Source of the DNA: Lysobacteraceae bacterium
Lineage (GTDB): Bacteria > Pseudomonadota > Gammaproteobacteria > Xanthomonadales > BQJN01
Assembly (NCBI GenBank): GCA_021604725.1
Contig: BQJN01000022.1
Span: 1-51,014, forward strand
DNA length: 51,014 nucleotides
Direction of reading: 5' to 3'
Position numbers and translations under genes: made by a program. A model generated the notes under the pieces. It did not search any database. It worked only from the letters and a program-made list of their open reading frames with translations, and was not told where the DNA came from. Of the stretch, positions 1 through 8,559 are shown in pieces. The first letter of the stretch is position 1. Each line of letters starts with the position of its first letter.

Positions 1-162
1 GCCAGGGATGGCTGCTCCGGCTTTTCCAATGAAACTCCGACCGTCCATGGTCCTCACCCCGTTGGGGCAAGTTCGCCATAGGCTCACTTGTCCCGATTGG
101 CTATCCTGCCAATCGGCGAACCCCAAAGGCGATCGTACGTGCTCAAGTAGGTGAGGTGAATC
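1..162 (-). other. Open frame running off the left edge, unidentified
   Basis: On the minus strand a frame is open from just after a TAG at 163-165 to the left edge. Its only ATG is at 48, preceded by a purine-rich GGTGAGG, and would start MDGRSFIGKAGAAIPG. The longer frame uses only GTG starts. It could be the first codons of a gene that continues beyond the window, or non-coding sequence that happens to stay open. I recognise no family. Little else can be said of positions 1-233. Confidence 0.2.
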
Positions 163-233
163 CTAAAAGGAAGGCAGTGCCACTGGTAGGCGATGAAGCG
201 ATCGCCGCAGGGGTTCGAAGACCCGCGGGAAAG

Positions 234-277
234 CCACATATAAAAAAACCCGCCGGAGCGGGTTTTTTTATATGTGG
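234..277 (-). terminator. Intrinsic terminator of the tRNA pair
   Basis: A perfect 20-bp inverted repeat (234-253 and 258-277) encloses a 4-nt loop. The inner part of the stem is GC-rich (CCCGC/GCGGG) and is followed on either strand by a run of seven U. It lies directly at the 3' end of tRNA-Glu, and the outermost stem bases include the encoded CCA of that tRNA. It can work in both directions, but the minus-strand tRNAs are the obvious clients. Confidence 0.9.
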
Positions 278-350
278 CGTCCCCTAGGGGATTCGAACCC
301 CTGTTGCCGCCGTGAAAGGGCGGAGTCCTTGGCCTCTAGACGAAGGGGAC
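275..350 (-). tRNA. tRNA-Glu (TTC)
   Basis: This is a complete 76-nt cloverleaf on the minus strand, starting GTCCCCTTCGTCTAGAGG, with the anticodon loop CTTTCAC (anticodon TTC). It has the GGTTCGAATCC T-arm, an acceptor stem closed by GGGGAC, and an encoded CCA. It sits 6 nt downstream of tRNA-Ala, so the two are almost certainly co-transcribed and processed from one precursor. Confidence 0.97.
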
Positions 351-356
351 ATCGTT

Positions 357-432
<76 letters not shown>

Positions 433-448
433 TCAGGAAAGGCCGCGC

Positions 449-477
449 ACTATAGCCCGTTTCCTGGGGGTCGTCAA
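449..477 (-). promoter_or_regulatory. Promoter of the tRNA-Ala/tRNA-Glu unit
   Basis: On the minus strand TTGACG (472-477) and TATAGT (449-454) are separated by exactly 17 bp. They are followed by a GC-rich discriminator (GCGCGGCC) and preceded by an A/T-rich stretch at about 478-498 that could act as an UP element. A GC-rich discriminator is typical of stable-RNA promoters under stringent control, so the same is inferred here. The promoter lies between the purK stop and tRNA-Ala. Confidence 0.75.
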
Positions 478-503
478 CATTCTAATTCGTGTTTTTCGAA
501 CTC

Positions 504-1631
504 TCAACGTTTGATCAGGAATGCATCGGCACCGGAGGCCAATTGATTTCCCAACGATGTGGCAAATTTCGCCATTTCGGCATGCAATTCGGCGGCCGAT
601 TCGGTGTGGATTGTGGTGTGGCCCACCTTGCGTCCCGGACGAGGCTTCTTGCCGTAGTCATGCCAATGGGCGCGATCGGAGTTGAGCGCCAGCGAGGGGT
701 CGGGCATGGCGCCGATCCAGTTCAGCATCGCCGAGTAGCCAATGGCGTCGGTACTTCCCAGAGGCCAGCCGAGGATCGCACGCAAGTGATTCTCAAATTG
801 GCTGGTTTCGGCACCATCGATGGTCCAGTGACCGGAGTTGTGAACTCGCGGCGCCATTTCATTAACCACCAAGGTGCCATCAACGTCAAAAAACTCCACA
901 GCCAGCACGCCTACGTACTGAAAGTGCTCCAGCAATTTTTCTGCATGATGGTAGGCCTGGCCTTGTACATCATCGGCCGCCGCCGGTGCAAAGCAATTGG
1001 TCAAGATGCCGTCGCGATGTTTGTTTTCACTCAGCGGGTAGTGACGAATATTGCCTTTTCGGTCACGCACACTGATAACAGACACTTCGCGCTTGAACTT
1101 GACGAAGCCCTCAAGCAGCAATTCGCCCTGATCGCCCAGCCGGTCCCAGGCCGCTGCGATATCGGCCACTGATTGGATCATCGCCTGCCCCTTGCCGTCA
1201 TAACCCATGCGCCGTGTTTTCAGCACACAGGGCAATCCAATGTCCTCGATCGCCGCATCCAACTCCGCGCGGCTGGCCACCGGGGCGAATGGGGGTGTCG
1301 GAATCGCCAGGCGCGTGAACAGCGTTTTCTCTGAAAGTCGGTCTTGCGCACACTCCAGGGCGTCCAGTGGCGGGAAGATACCGGTGCGATCGGCCAATGT
1401 TCGCAGGGCTGGTACCGATACATTCTCAAAATCGAAGGTCAGTACATCGACCTCGTCCATCAGCCGCCCGAGGGCGTCAACGTCGTCATATTTGGCCAAC
1501 ACCAGGGGTGCGACCTGCCCGGCACAGGCATCAGAATTTGGGTCAAGTACGGTGCAGCGTATGCCCAGCGGGTAGCCAGCCAGTGCCATCATGCGAGCCA
1601 GTTGCCCGCCACCAACAATTCCAATTTTCAT
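504..1631 (-). CDS. purK: N5-carboxyaminoimidazole ribonucleotide synthase
   Basis: PurK is the ATP-grasp enzyme of de novo purine synthesis that turns AIR and bicarbonate into N5-CAIR in the cytoplasm. The 375-residue protein has the usual length. It opens with the dinucleotide-like loop [15 protein letters not shown], has the ATP-grasp core around [12 protein letters not shown], and shows the metal/phosphate region [14 protein letters not shown] that marks PurK. Its ATG overlaps the purE stop by 4 bp, which indicates translational coupling in the purE-purK order. The stop lies about 26 bp before the tRNA promoter. Confidence 0.97.
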   Translation of the reverse strand: MKIGIVGGGQLARMMALAGYPLGIRCTVLDPNSDACAGQVAPLVLAKYDDVDALGRLMDEVDVLTFDFENVSVPALRTLADRTGIFPPLDALECAQDRLSEKTLFTRLAIPTPPFAPVASRAELDAAIEDIGLPCVLKTRRMGYDGKGQAMIQSVADIAAAWDRLGDQGELLLEGFVKFKREVSVISVRDRKGNIRHYPLSENKHRDGILTNCFAPAAADDVQGQAYHHAEKLLEHFQYVGVLAVEFFDVDGTLVVNEMAPRVHNSGHWTIDGAETSQFENHLRAILGWPLGSTDAIGYSAMLNWIGAMPDPSLALNSDRAHWHDYGKKPRPGRKVGHTTIHTESAAELHAEMAKFATSLGNQLASGADAFLIKR

Positions 1632-2140
1632 TCGATCTCTACTCGCGGGTCCGGATCAGCCAATACCGAGTCGGTTCGATGCTGGCGCCAGGCTTTTAGC
1701 GCACTGGACACCTGCTCATCCTGCAAGCCCAGGATGGAGGCCGCCAGCAAAGCCGCGTTGGTGGCACCTGACTTGCCGATCGATAAGGTGCCGACCGGGA
1801 CGCCACCTGGCATCTGGGCAATCGACAACAGTGAATCCATGCCGCTGAGCGCTGCCGACTGAACCGGCACGCCGAGCACCGGCAGCGTTGTTTTGGCTGC
1901 CGTCATTCCCGGCAGGTGCGCGGCCCCACCGGCACCGGCGATAATGACTTTGATGCCCCTGCCTTCTGCTGACTGCGCATACTCAAACAGTAGATCCGGC
2001 GTGCGATGGGCCGATACCACCCTCACCTCATGTGCCACGCCCAACTGCTCGAGGATATCTGCAGCGTGTTGCATGGTTGGCCAGTCTGAACGGGACCCCA
2101 TGATGATGCCGACATCAGCCTTTGCTGTCTGCTCACTCAT
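1628..2140 (-). CDS. purE: N5-carboxyaminoimidazole ribonucleotide mutase
   Basis: PurE isomerises N5-CAIR made by PurK into CAIR, the next step of purine synthesis. The protein (about 170 residues, usual for class I PurE) has the substrate loop [13 protein letters not shown] near the N-terminus, the SAHRTPD motif with the catalytic histidine, and the [11 protein letters not shown] loop. I place the start at the ATG at 2140 because AAGGAG lies 8-9 nt upstream; a GTG at 2149 is in frame but lies within that site. The preceding Trm112-family gene ends 2 bp upstream, so the genes are likely one transcript. Confidence 0.97.
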   Translation of the reverse strand: MSEQTAKADVGIIMGSRSDWPTMQHAADILEQLGVAHEVRVVSAHRTPDLLFEYAQSAEGRGIKVIIAGAGGAAHLPGMTAAKTTLPVLGVPVQSAALSGMDSLLSIAQMPGGVPVGTLSIGKSGATNAALLAASILGLQDEQVSSALKAWRQHRTDSVLADPDPRVEIE

Positions 2141-2142
2141 GT

Positions 2143-2409
2143 TCACCACTCCTTGATTTGTTGCGTGCCAATGCCACGATCGGGCAGCAGCACCGGAATA
2201 TCGTCGTCAATTGGATAAATGACTTTATCGTCGACGGTAATAAGTGCCTGCTGCAACGGCTGGTCAATGGCACGACCATCGACATCGACCAGGTCACCTT
2301 TGGCGATCAGGTCATTGAGCACAGCCAATCGGTCGGCCGACACAAGCTTCAGTGATACTTTTCCAACCGGACAGGCCAGCGTTTCCAGTAAACGGCGGTC
2401 TATGGACAT
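2143..2409 (-). CDS. Trm112 family protein
   Basis: This is a small 88-residue protein of the Trm112/YcaR type (UPF0434). Members are zinc-ribbon-like partners or activators of methyltransferases, or are of unknown role. The family signature is visible: an N-terminal [11 protein letters not shown] segment, where family members often have a CPxC knuckle but only one Cys remains here, and the C-terminal stretch [15 protein letters not shown]. It lies between purE and an EgtD-type methyltransferase on the same strand. Whether it partners with that enzyme is speculation. The frame is open further upstream, but that part has no family resemblance; ATG 2409 fits the family start. Confidence 0.85.
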   Translation of the reverse strand: MSIDRRLLETLACPVGKVSLKLVSADRLAVLNDLIAKGDLVDVDGRAIDQPLQQALITVDDKVIYPIDDDIPVLLPDRGIGTQQIKEW

Positions 2410-2476
2410 CAGGTATGCAACCGGGGCGCGAAAACCGCCTATTCTAACGCATGGCGGTGCCGTAGCGCAGCCACCA

Positions 2477-3475
2477 TTAGCGCCGACGCCGCGCCAACAC
2501 CAGTGAGAAGTAGCCGTTGTCGGAAAGGAAAGGTTGCACCAGCTCGAGACCAGACTCCACCAACAACGCATTGGCCGACTTGTCATCGAACTTGCGACTG
2601 ATTTCGGTGAGGATGCGCTCGCCCTCCTCCAGCTCAAATTCAGTGGACAAGGCTGGCAGGCATACTTTCATCGACTGGCGCGCAATCAAATACATTTCGA
2701 TGCGCATGCCGTCGACATTGTAAACTGCCTGGTGCCTGAACTTTTCAACGTCGAAATCGGCACCGAGCTCACGATTGAGCACATTCAATACATTCAAGTT
2801 GAATAGCGCCGTCAGGCCCTCGGCATCGTTGTAGGCCGCCTCGATAATGCCGGTATCCTTGTGACGATCCATACCAATCAGGACATGATCTTCCAGCGCC
2901 ATCCGATCAGCCAGTTCGCTTAAGAAAGACACCGCTTCGTGGTGGGTGAAGTTGCCAATCGTGCCACCGAGAAAAATGGTGAGATTGGGTTCAGCCATGG
3001 CGGGCAAACCCTGCAATCCACCGGTGTAGTCGCCGACCAGCGGCGTTACGGCAATCTGCGGAAAGTCGTGGTTGATGCTGGCCGCCGCGTCCAGCAGCAT
3101 TTCTTCAGATACATCAAACGGCCAATACCGGCCACCGCCAGACTGCTCTGCCCAGGTCTGCAGCAACAAACGTGTTTTTGCCGACGTTCCGCTGCCCAAT
3201 TCGAGAATCGACCCCGGCCGGCAACGACGAATTATCTCGGCGGCGTGTTGATCCAGTAACGCTGCTTCGCTGCGAGTTGGGTAGTACTCGGGGGTTTGGC
3301 AGATGCGATCGAATAACACCGACCCACGCTCGTCATAAAAATACTTTGGGGGCAGTGTTCTGGGCGTGCTCAACAACCCGTCCCGGGCATCGTCTGCCAA
3401 CGAAGGGATACGGCGCGCCGGCTGCAAGCGCAAGGGATGAAAGGAATCTGCGGCAATATCGGTCTTAGATTGCAC
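2477..3475 (-). CDS. egtD: L-histidine N-alpha-methyltransferase (EgtD-like)
   Basis: EgtD-family SAM-dependent enzymes trimethylate histidine to hercynine, the first step to ergothioneine. The 332-residue protein matches the family length (about 320) and its landmarks: PKYFYDERGSVLFDRI followed by TPEYYPTRSE (residues about 43-70), the SAM loop ELGSGT (92-97), the FLGGTIGNF segment, and the C-terminal TEISRKF region. No EgtB sulfoxide synthase gene is next to it, so hercynine may be used differently or EgtB may be encoded elsewhere. It is divergent from the DUF1631 gene across a roughly 240-bp gap. Confidence 0.9.
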   Translation of the reverse strand: MQSKTDIAADSFHPLRLQPARRIPSLADDARDGLLSTPRTLPPKYFYDERGSVLFDRICQTPEYYPTRSEAALLDQHAAEIIRRCRPGSILELGSGTSAKTRLLLQTWAEQSGGGRYWPFDVSEEMLLDAAASINHDFPQIAVTPLVGDYTGGLQGLPAMAEPNLTIFLGGTIGNFTHHEAVSFLSELADRMALEDHVLIGMDRHKDTGIIEAAYNDAEGLTALFNLNVLNVLNRELGADFDVEKFRHQAVYNVDGMRIEMYLIARQSMKVCLPALSTEFELEEGERILTEISRKFDDKSANALLVESGLELVQPFLSDNGYFSLVLARRRR

Positions 3476-3625
3476 GAGTCGAGGCTCTGCGTGGTCGGCG
3501 CACCACCCTAACGGCTCTACCCGTCAGGATCAACCGCGAATCTGGCCAATGAAACGTATCGAATACTGAACTTGACCCGCAGCATCAGCTACTGAGAGTA
3601 TACGAAGCAACCGATTGTTACATTG

Positions 3626-3641
3626 TGTGAACTTGATCACG
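3626..3641. promoter_or_regulatory. Candidate CRP/Clp-type site
   Basis: TGTGA-ACTTGA-TCACG matches the CRP family consensus TGTGA-N6-TCACA at 9 of 10 arm positions. It lies between the divergent egtD-like and DUF1631 genes, 72 bp before the preferred DUF1631 start. One site found by eye is weak evidence. No promoter boxes are clear next to it. Confidence 0.35.
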
Positions 3642-3712
3642 CACGTGGCAGAATGAAGCCAGTAAGATTGATAATCCGGTTTAGTGTGCAACAGCCAATG
3701 GGGCACGAACGA

Positions 3713-6355
3713 ATGAGCGTAGAAAGAGAAAAACCCCGCCAAGACAAGGCCGCCGTCGTCGATTTGAGTGCTCGTCAAAAGCCATCATCACCATCAGAAT
3801 TGCACGGGCACTTAAAACTGTGCCTGAAGTCTACGCTGTCGCGCCTGGAACCGGCGCTGGCCAGACTGTTCGAGAACGTCGACGATGCATTGTTCGACCT
3901 GGCCGAGAAAGCAGACAGCAACGCTTTGCAGACCAACTACTTCGATGGCATGCGCCATGTTCGCAAGAAACGGCAGGATTGCGAAAGAATCTTTCGAGAA
4001 AGTATGCACAATCGATTTTCCCGGTTTGCTCATGGCCGACTGCAGCCACCCACAACCGGCAACCCCAGCGACGATGACAGTGGCGAGCTTTCACTGGTCG
4101 GCGACCAGGAGTTGGAAGAGTCCCTGGCTATTGCCGGTATCGTCTCGAAAATCGAGAGCCACAGTGCTCGAGATATGTATGGCCTAAACGAGAGATTCTC
4201 GCTGCTGGCGGGCGGTCAGAAGGTCGAGGACGACCTCAACCCGGTGGGTGCCGCTCACATCACCGATGCATTTCACAAGGCCGCCGATGAGCTTAGTGTT
4301 GAGCTGCCGGTCAAGTTGATCATCTACAAGCTGTTCGACAAATATGTCGCTAGCCAACTTCCCGCTCTGTATCAGCAACTGAACAAACAACTCAGTGACG
4401 CCGGTGTGTTGCCGAACCTGAAGCCGTCGCTACCAGGGGCAGGCAGTCGCGGACCCGGCTACTCTGCCCCAATGCCTGGCGCTATGGCAGGTGACGCGGA
4501 AACGCCGACGGCAACAGACTATGACGAATCCTACGCCGATCAGGCCGCGGCCGAACAGGTCGCCCCGGCGCAAGGCAGTAGTCATGGTGCCGGGCCAGCC
4601 ATGGCTCCCCCGCCCGACGCACGCATCTTCCATGGTTTGCGAAAGCTGCTGGCAGGCTATCGTGGCACAACGCCTCCGCCACCCCTACAAAGCAGCTCCA
4701 GTGCGCAAGCGCAGCAGAGCCCGGCGAGCGGCGCAGTCGCTGGTGACAGTGGCTACACCGACTTGATGAACGCGTTGAGCATATTGCAAGGCGAGCTACT
4801 CCAGGCCGAGGATGAAGCCGCGGCGAGCCAACCCAGCGGCCCTATCAGCAAGGCGCGTATCCTCACCCAAATGAAGAAACTTGGCGGCACACCGGCACGG
4901 GTCGGTGGTGACGCCGAGGACACGATTGATCTGGTCAGCATGCTGTTTGACTTCATCTTGAAGGACAAGAACCTGGCCCCGCAGATCCAGGCTGTGCTTA
5001 GCAGATTGCAGTTGCCTTATGTCAAGGTGGCTTTGCTTGATCGGCAAATGTTCGCGCAGAAGTCGCACCCGGCTCGCAAATTGCTGGATGAGCTGGCGCA
5101 CGCTGGTATTGGCTGGTCGGAGGAAACCGACCAGGACAACCGCCTGCTGCGAAAAATTGAAGGCATTGTTGAGCGACTGCTCACTGAATTCGATGATGAC
5201 ATTTCGGTGTTCTCGAACGCATTGGATGAGTTTCGTGACTTCATGTCGAAAATGGAACGTCGCGCTCAGGCCGCAGAACGACGCACGGCGGAGGCAAGCA
5301 AGGGCCGCGAAAAGCTGCTCACCGCACGCAAGCGTGCAGCCAAGGAAGTGCTTGGCCGACTAAAAGACCGCGATGTCCCGCCTCTAATCCACGATATTCT
5401 TACCCGACCGTGGGCCAACGTACTGGTGCTGATCTACCTGCGGCAGGGCGATGAGTCGGAGCAGTGGCAAAAAGCCCTGGATACGGCAGACCAGTTGCTG
5501 TGGAGCGGCGAGCCCAAGTCTACCGACGAGGATCAACGTCGCCTGATCGACATCCGTGCTGATCTCGAGCAGGATCTGCGCCAGGGTCTGGAGTTGGTCG
5601 CTTATCACGAGACCGATATTCAGGAGATCATCAAACGCCTGGACAAGTGCCATATCGGCTTGCTGGAGGCAGGCCGGGATGCCAAACCTGCAGAGTCGGC
5701 CAAGCCGACGCCCGATGTCGGTGAGTTCAAGGCGCCGTCAGATCAGGCGCAGGATACAACTGAAGCCGTTAAAACAGAGCCAGCCGCTGACCAGGTCGAA
5801 AATCAAACCGCTGCAGCACAGACGCAGGGCGATCGTGAAGACAGTGCCGACATTCGCGATCCGGCTGAGCAACTCAGCCAGGCCAAGGAAGAGATTGCCA
5901 CCGCAGTGTCTGAGCTGGCGGCTGAAATCGAGGAAGTCAGTGATCAGCTATCGGATCAGGAAGATCAGACGCTGCCAGAACCGAAACACTCGCCGATGAG
6001 CGGTTTTGTCGAAGAGATTGTGATGGAGTCTGGAGACGTCGGCGAAGGCACGGAGACTGCATTGGAGGAAGACGAGTTCGTCGAGCTGGCACGTAGCCTG
6101 GAGGTCGGTGCATGGCTTGAGTTCACCGAAGATGACGGCACCGTGTTGCGCGCGAAACTGTCCTGGATTAGCCCGATTAGTCACAACTACCTGTTCGTCA
6201 ATCGTCGCGGCCTCAAGGTGGCTGACAAAACCGTGTTCGGCCTCGCAGCCGAGCTGCGACGTGAAACAGCGCGCATCGTGAAGGATGTACCGCTGTTTGA
6301 CCGGGCACTGGGTGCCATCGTCAAGAAGCTGAGTTCGAAGGGCGACAACAGCTAG
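3713..6355 (+). CDS. DUF1631 family protein
   Basis: This large cytoplasmic protein (880 residues from ATG 3713) belongs to the DUF1631 family of proteobacteria, whose role is not established. The N-terminal half has the typical FDKYVASQLPALYQQLN region. A low-complexity Ala/Pro/Gln linker follows (about residues 250-370), then the conserved helical core with RKLLDELAHAGIGW, a long acidic Gln/Glu-rich segment (about 660-790), and a C-terminal domain with GAWLEFTEDDGTVLRAKLSWIS. That last domain has a PilZ-like look, so binding of a nucleotide second messenger is possible but unproven. Start codons at 3623, 3653 and 3698 are also in frame. I prefer 3713 because the CRP-like site lies upstream of it and the family starts near there. 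Confidence 0.85.
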   Translation: MSVEREKPRQDKAAVVDLSARQKPSSPSELHGHLKLCLKSTLSRLEPALARLFENVDDALFDLAEKADSNALQTNYFDGMRHVRKKRQDCERIFRESMHNRFSRFAHGRLQPPTTGNPSDDDSGELSLVGDQELEESLAIAGIVSKIESHSARDMYGLNERFSLLAGGQKVEDDLNPVGAAHITDAFHKAADELSVELPVKLIIYKLFDKYVASQLPALYQQLNKQLSDAGVLPNLKPSLPGAGSRGPGYSAPMPGAMAGDAETPTATDYDESYADQAAAEQVAPAQGSSHGAGPAMAPPPDARIFHGLRKLLAGYRGTTPPPPLQSSSSAQAQQSPASGAVAGDSGYTDLMNALSILQGELLQAEDEAAASQPSGPISKARILTQMKKLGGTPARVGGDAEDTIDLVSMLFDFILKDKNLAPQIQAVLSRLQLPYVKVALLDRQMFAQKSHPARKLLDELAHAGIGWSEETDQDNRLLRKIEGIVERLLTEFDDDISVFSNALDEFRDFMSKMERRAQAAERRTAEASKGREKLLTARKRAAKEVLGRLKDRDVPPLIHDILTRPWANVLVLIYLRQGDESEQWQKALDTADQLLWSGEPKSTDEDQRRLIDIRADLEQDLRQGLELVAYHETDIQEIIKRLDKCHIGLLEAGRDAKPAESAKPTPDVGEFKAPSDQAQDTTEAVKTEPAADQVENQTAAAQTQGDREDSADIRDPAEQLSQAKEEIATAVSELAAEIEEVSDQLSDQEDQTLPEPKHSPMSGFVEEIVMESGDVGEGTETALEEDEFVELARSLEVGAWLEFTEDDGTVLRAKLSWISPISHNYLFVNRRGLKVADKTVFGLAAELRRETARIVKDVPLFDRALGAIVKKLSSKGDNS

Positions 6356-6549
6356 GGAAGCTGTCCCGTCTTTTCAAAACCCTTATATTTCAGTGGGTTA
6401 GAAACCACCAGAAATGGCGTAACGTCCCTGCATCGCGCGAGGTTGTGGTTTCGCAACGGCCTATTGGTGGAATTGAAGCTTCGACGCCACACACATTGAC
6501 TACCCGATAATTGGGTCATCTACAGCGTTGACCGGTATACTGCGCCCCC

Positions 6550-7386
6550 ATGATGACCTACACCCATTCTGGCCTGGCCGACGACGTTGCTCGTGCTATC
6601 GCCGAAGACGTCGGCGATGGCGATCTGACGGCCATGCTGATACCAGAGTCGACCGACATAAATGCGCGCGTAATCTGCCGCGATGCGGCAACGATTGCCG
6701 GACAGCCCTGGTTCGATGAGACGTTTCGACAGATCGATTCTGGCGTCACAGTCGATTGGGCAGTTGCCGAAGGCGCCGCGGTGGCTGAAAACACGCTGCT
6801 ATGCCAGATTCACGGCAGTGCGCGATCGGTACTGACTGCTGAGCGAACCGCGCTGAACTTTCTGCAGACCTTGTCGGCCACCGCCACAGCGACAGCCCGC
6901 TGCGTAGCGCAACTTGCAGGCACCTCGACTCGACTGCTGGACACCCGCAAGACCATTCCCGGTTTGAGGATGGCTCAGAAGTATGCCGTGGCCATTGGCG
7001 GCGGCAGCAATCATCGAATCGGCCTGCATGATGCGGTGCTGATCAAGGAAAACCACATCATGGCCGCCGGCAGTATCAGCGCTGCAGTCAAAGCGGCCCG
7101 CGACACCGGATATGGCAATCTGCTTGAGGTCGAAGTTGAAACATTGCCGCAACTGGAGGAAGCAATTGGTGCCGGCGCGCAGCGTGCGCTGTTGGACAAT
7201 TTCTCCAACGATGAGCTGCTCGCAGCGGTTGAGATGGCCAAAGGAACGATTGAGCTGGAGGCCTCCGGCGGTTTCGAGCTGGACGACCTGGCGGCGGTAG
7301 CAGCCACCGGCGTTGACTTCATCTCGGTCGGAGCCATCACCAAGCATATTCATGCCGTCGATTTGTCGATGCGGTTTCAGCCATGA
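6550..7386 (+). CDS. nadC: Nicotinate-nucleotide pyrophosphorylase (quinolinate phosphoribosyltransferase)
   Basis: NadC converts quinolinate and PRPP to nicotinate mononucleotide in de novo NAD synthesis. The 278-residue protein has the family N-terminus (EDVGDGDLT), the ERTALNFLQTLSATAT helix, the active-site run LLDTRKTIPGLR followed by KYAVAIGGGSNHRIGL and LIKENH, and the barrel-end phosphate motifs ASGGF and ISVGAITKH. Two ATGs are adjacent (6550, 6553). A TATACT at 6536 is the only promoter-like box nearby, and its -35 partner is poor. The stop overlaps the start of rnd by 4 bp. Confidence 0.97.
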   Translation: MMTYTHSGLADDVARAIAEDVGDGDLTAMLIPESTDINARVICRDAATIAGQPWFDETFRQIDSGVTVDWAVAEGAAVAENTLLCQIHGSARSVLTAERTALNFLQTLSATATATARCVAQLAGTSTRLLDTRKTIPGLRMAQKYAVAIGGGSNHRIGLHDAVLIKENHIMAAGSISAAVKAARDTGYGNLLEVEVETLPQLEEAIGAGAQRALLDNFSNDELLAAVEMAKGTIELEASGGFELDDLAAVAATGVDFISVGAITKHIHAVDLSMRFQP

Positions 7387-8486
7387 ACGTGCAGTGGATC
7401 GATCAAGTCGAACAGTTGCAAACCCTGGTTGAGCGCTGGATGAACTCGAACGTCCTGGCTATGGACACTGAGTTTATTCGTGAGCGAACGTTCTATCCCA
7501 TACCCGCCCTGCTGCAAATCTGCGATGGCGAGCAAATCTACCTGATTGATTTGCCTGCCATTGGCTCCATGCAGCCCTTGCTCGAGTTAATGACAGCCGA
7601 AAAACCAATCAAGGTCATGCACTCGGCCAGCGAGGATCTCGAGCTGATATTGAATGAGATCGGTGCCCCCATGGCAGGCTTGTTCGACACTCAGATCGCT
7701 GCAGGTCTGGTTGGTTTGCCGATGTCCATGAGCTACGCCAAGCTGGTTGAACATTTTATCGGTGTTGAACTGGCCAAGGATCAAACGCGCTCGAACTGGC
7801 TGCAACGTCCCCTCACGGAAAATCAGCTGTTCTATGCCGCAGCAGACGTAGAGCACCTGTTACCCATCGCCGAACGCTTACGCGCCCAACTGGCCGACCT
7901 GGGACGTGAGTCCTGGTTCAACGAGGACTGCGCAAAAGCGATGCGAGAAGATGTTGTGTCAGCACCTCCGGAGCGAGCGTGGCGACGACTGGGCTACAGC
8001 GCCAAGCTGTCGCCACAAGGTCGCGAAGCCCTTCGGCTAATCACCCAATGGCGTGATGAAGAAGCGAGGAGAGCCAACCGGCCGCGAGGCCACATCATGG
8101 CCGACCCCAGCGTTCGAGAAGTTGCCGAACAGATGCCCGAAAGTATGGAGCAGTTGTCAGCTCTACTGGCCCCATCGCCTCGTCGACGCCACCTGCGTAC
8201 CTTGTGGGATCTCATGCACCAGGCTTGGAGCACCGCGGACGAGGACTGTCCACCGCCAGGTCCCGAGCCCTTGACCTCGGCACAACGCAAACGGGTCAAG
8301 GAAATTCGGGCCTATTTGGCCAATGATGCCGAACAGCTCGGCATCGAGGCCACCTTGATTGCGCGCCGACGAGATCTTGAGCATATCGTGCGCTTTCAGT
8401 CCGTTCCGAAATCGATGCAAGGTTGGCGTATCCCTTTTGCCGAGCGGCTGTGCCAGCAACTAAGCGAGTCGCCTGAGGGGCATTGA
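7383..8486 (+). CDS. rnd: Ribonuclease D
   Basis: RNase D is a 3'-5' exoribonuclease that trims tRNA and other stable-RNA precursors. The 367-residue protein shows the three DEDD exonuclease motifs: ExoI MDTEFIRERT (Asp28, Glu30), ExoII HSASEDLELI, and ExoIII FYAAADVEHLLPI. An HRDC domain (about residues 215-290) and the C-terminal helical extension follow, giving the usual length. Its ATG lies within the nadC stop (ATGA), so translation is probably coupled. Confidence 0.96.
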   Translation: MNVQWIDQVEQLQTLVERWMNSNVLAMDTEFIRERTFYPIPALLQICDGEQIYLIDLPAIGSMQPLLELMTAEKPIKVMHSASEDLELILNEIGAPMAGLFDTQIAAGLVGLPMSMSYAKLVEHFIGVELAKDQTRSNWLQRPLTENQLFYAAADVEHLLPIAERLRAQLADLGRESWFNEDCAKAMREDVVSAPPERAWRRLGYSAKLSPQGREALRLITQWRDEEARRANRPRGHIMADPSVREVAEQMPESMEQLSALLAPSPRRRHLRTLWDLMHQAWSTADEDCPPPGPEPLTSAQRKRVKEIRAYLANDAEQLGIEATLIARRRDLEHIVRFQSVPKSMQGWRIPFAERLCQQLSESPEGH

Positions 8487-8559
8487 TGCCTGCACGGCTC
8501 AACCAATCGCGGGCATCAAGCGTCTTAGCTTTAACGCTGGCTGGGGTCACAATTTCCTG

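Noticed and set aside
489..1172. Long plus-strand open frame (227 codons)
   Set aside because: It is antisense to purK, whose family motifs are complete. The frame has low similarity to any protein type and no ribosome-binding site.
2410..2637. Upstream extension of the Trm112-family frame
   Set aside because: The extension overlaps egtD, is Ser/Trp-rich without resemblance to the family, and the family start matches ATG 2409.
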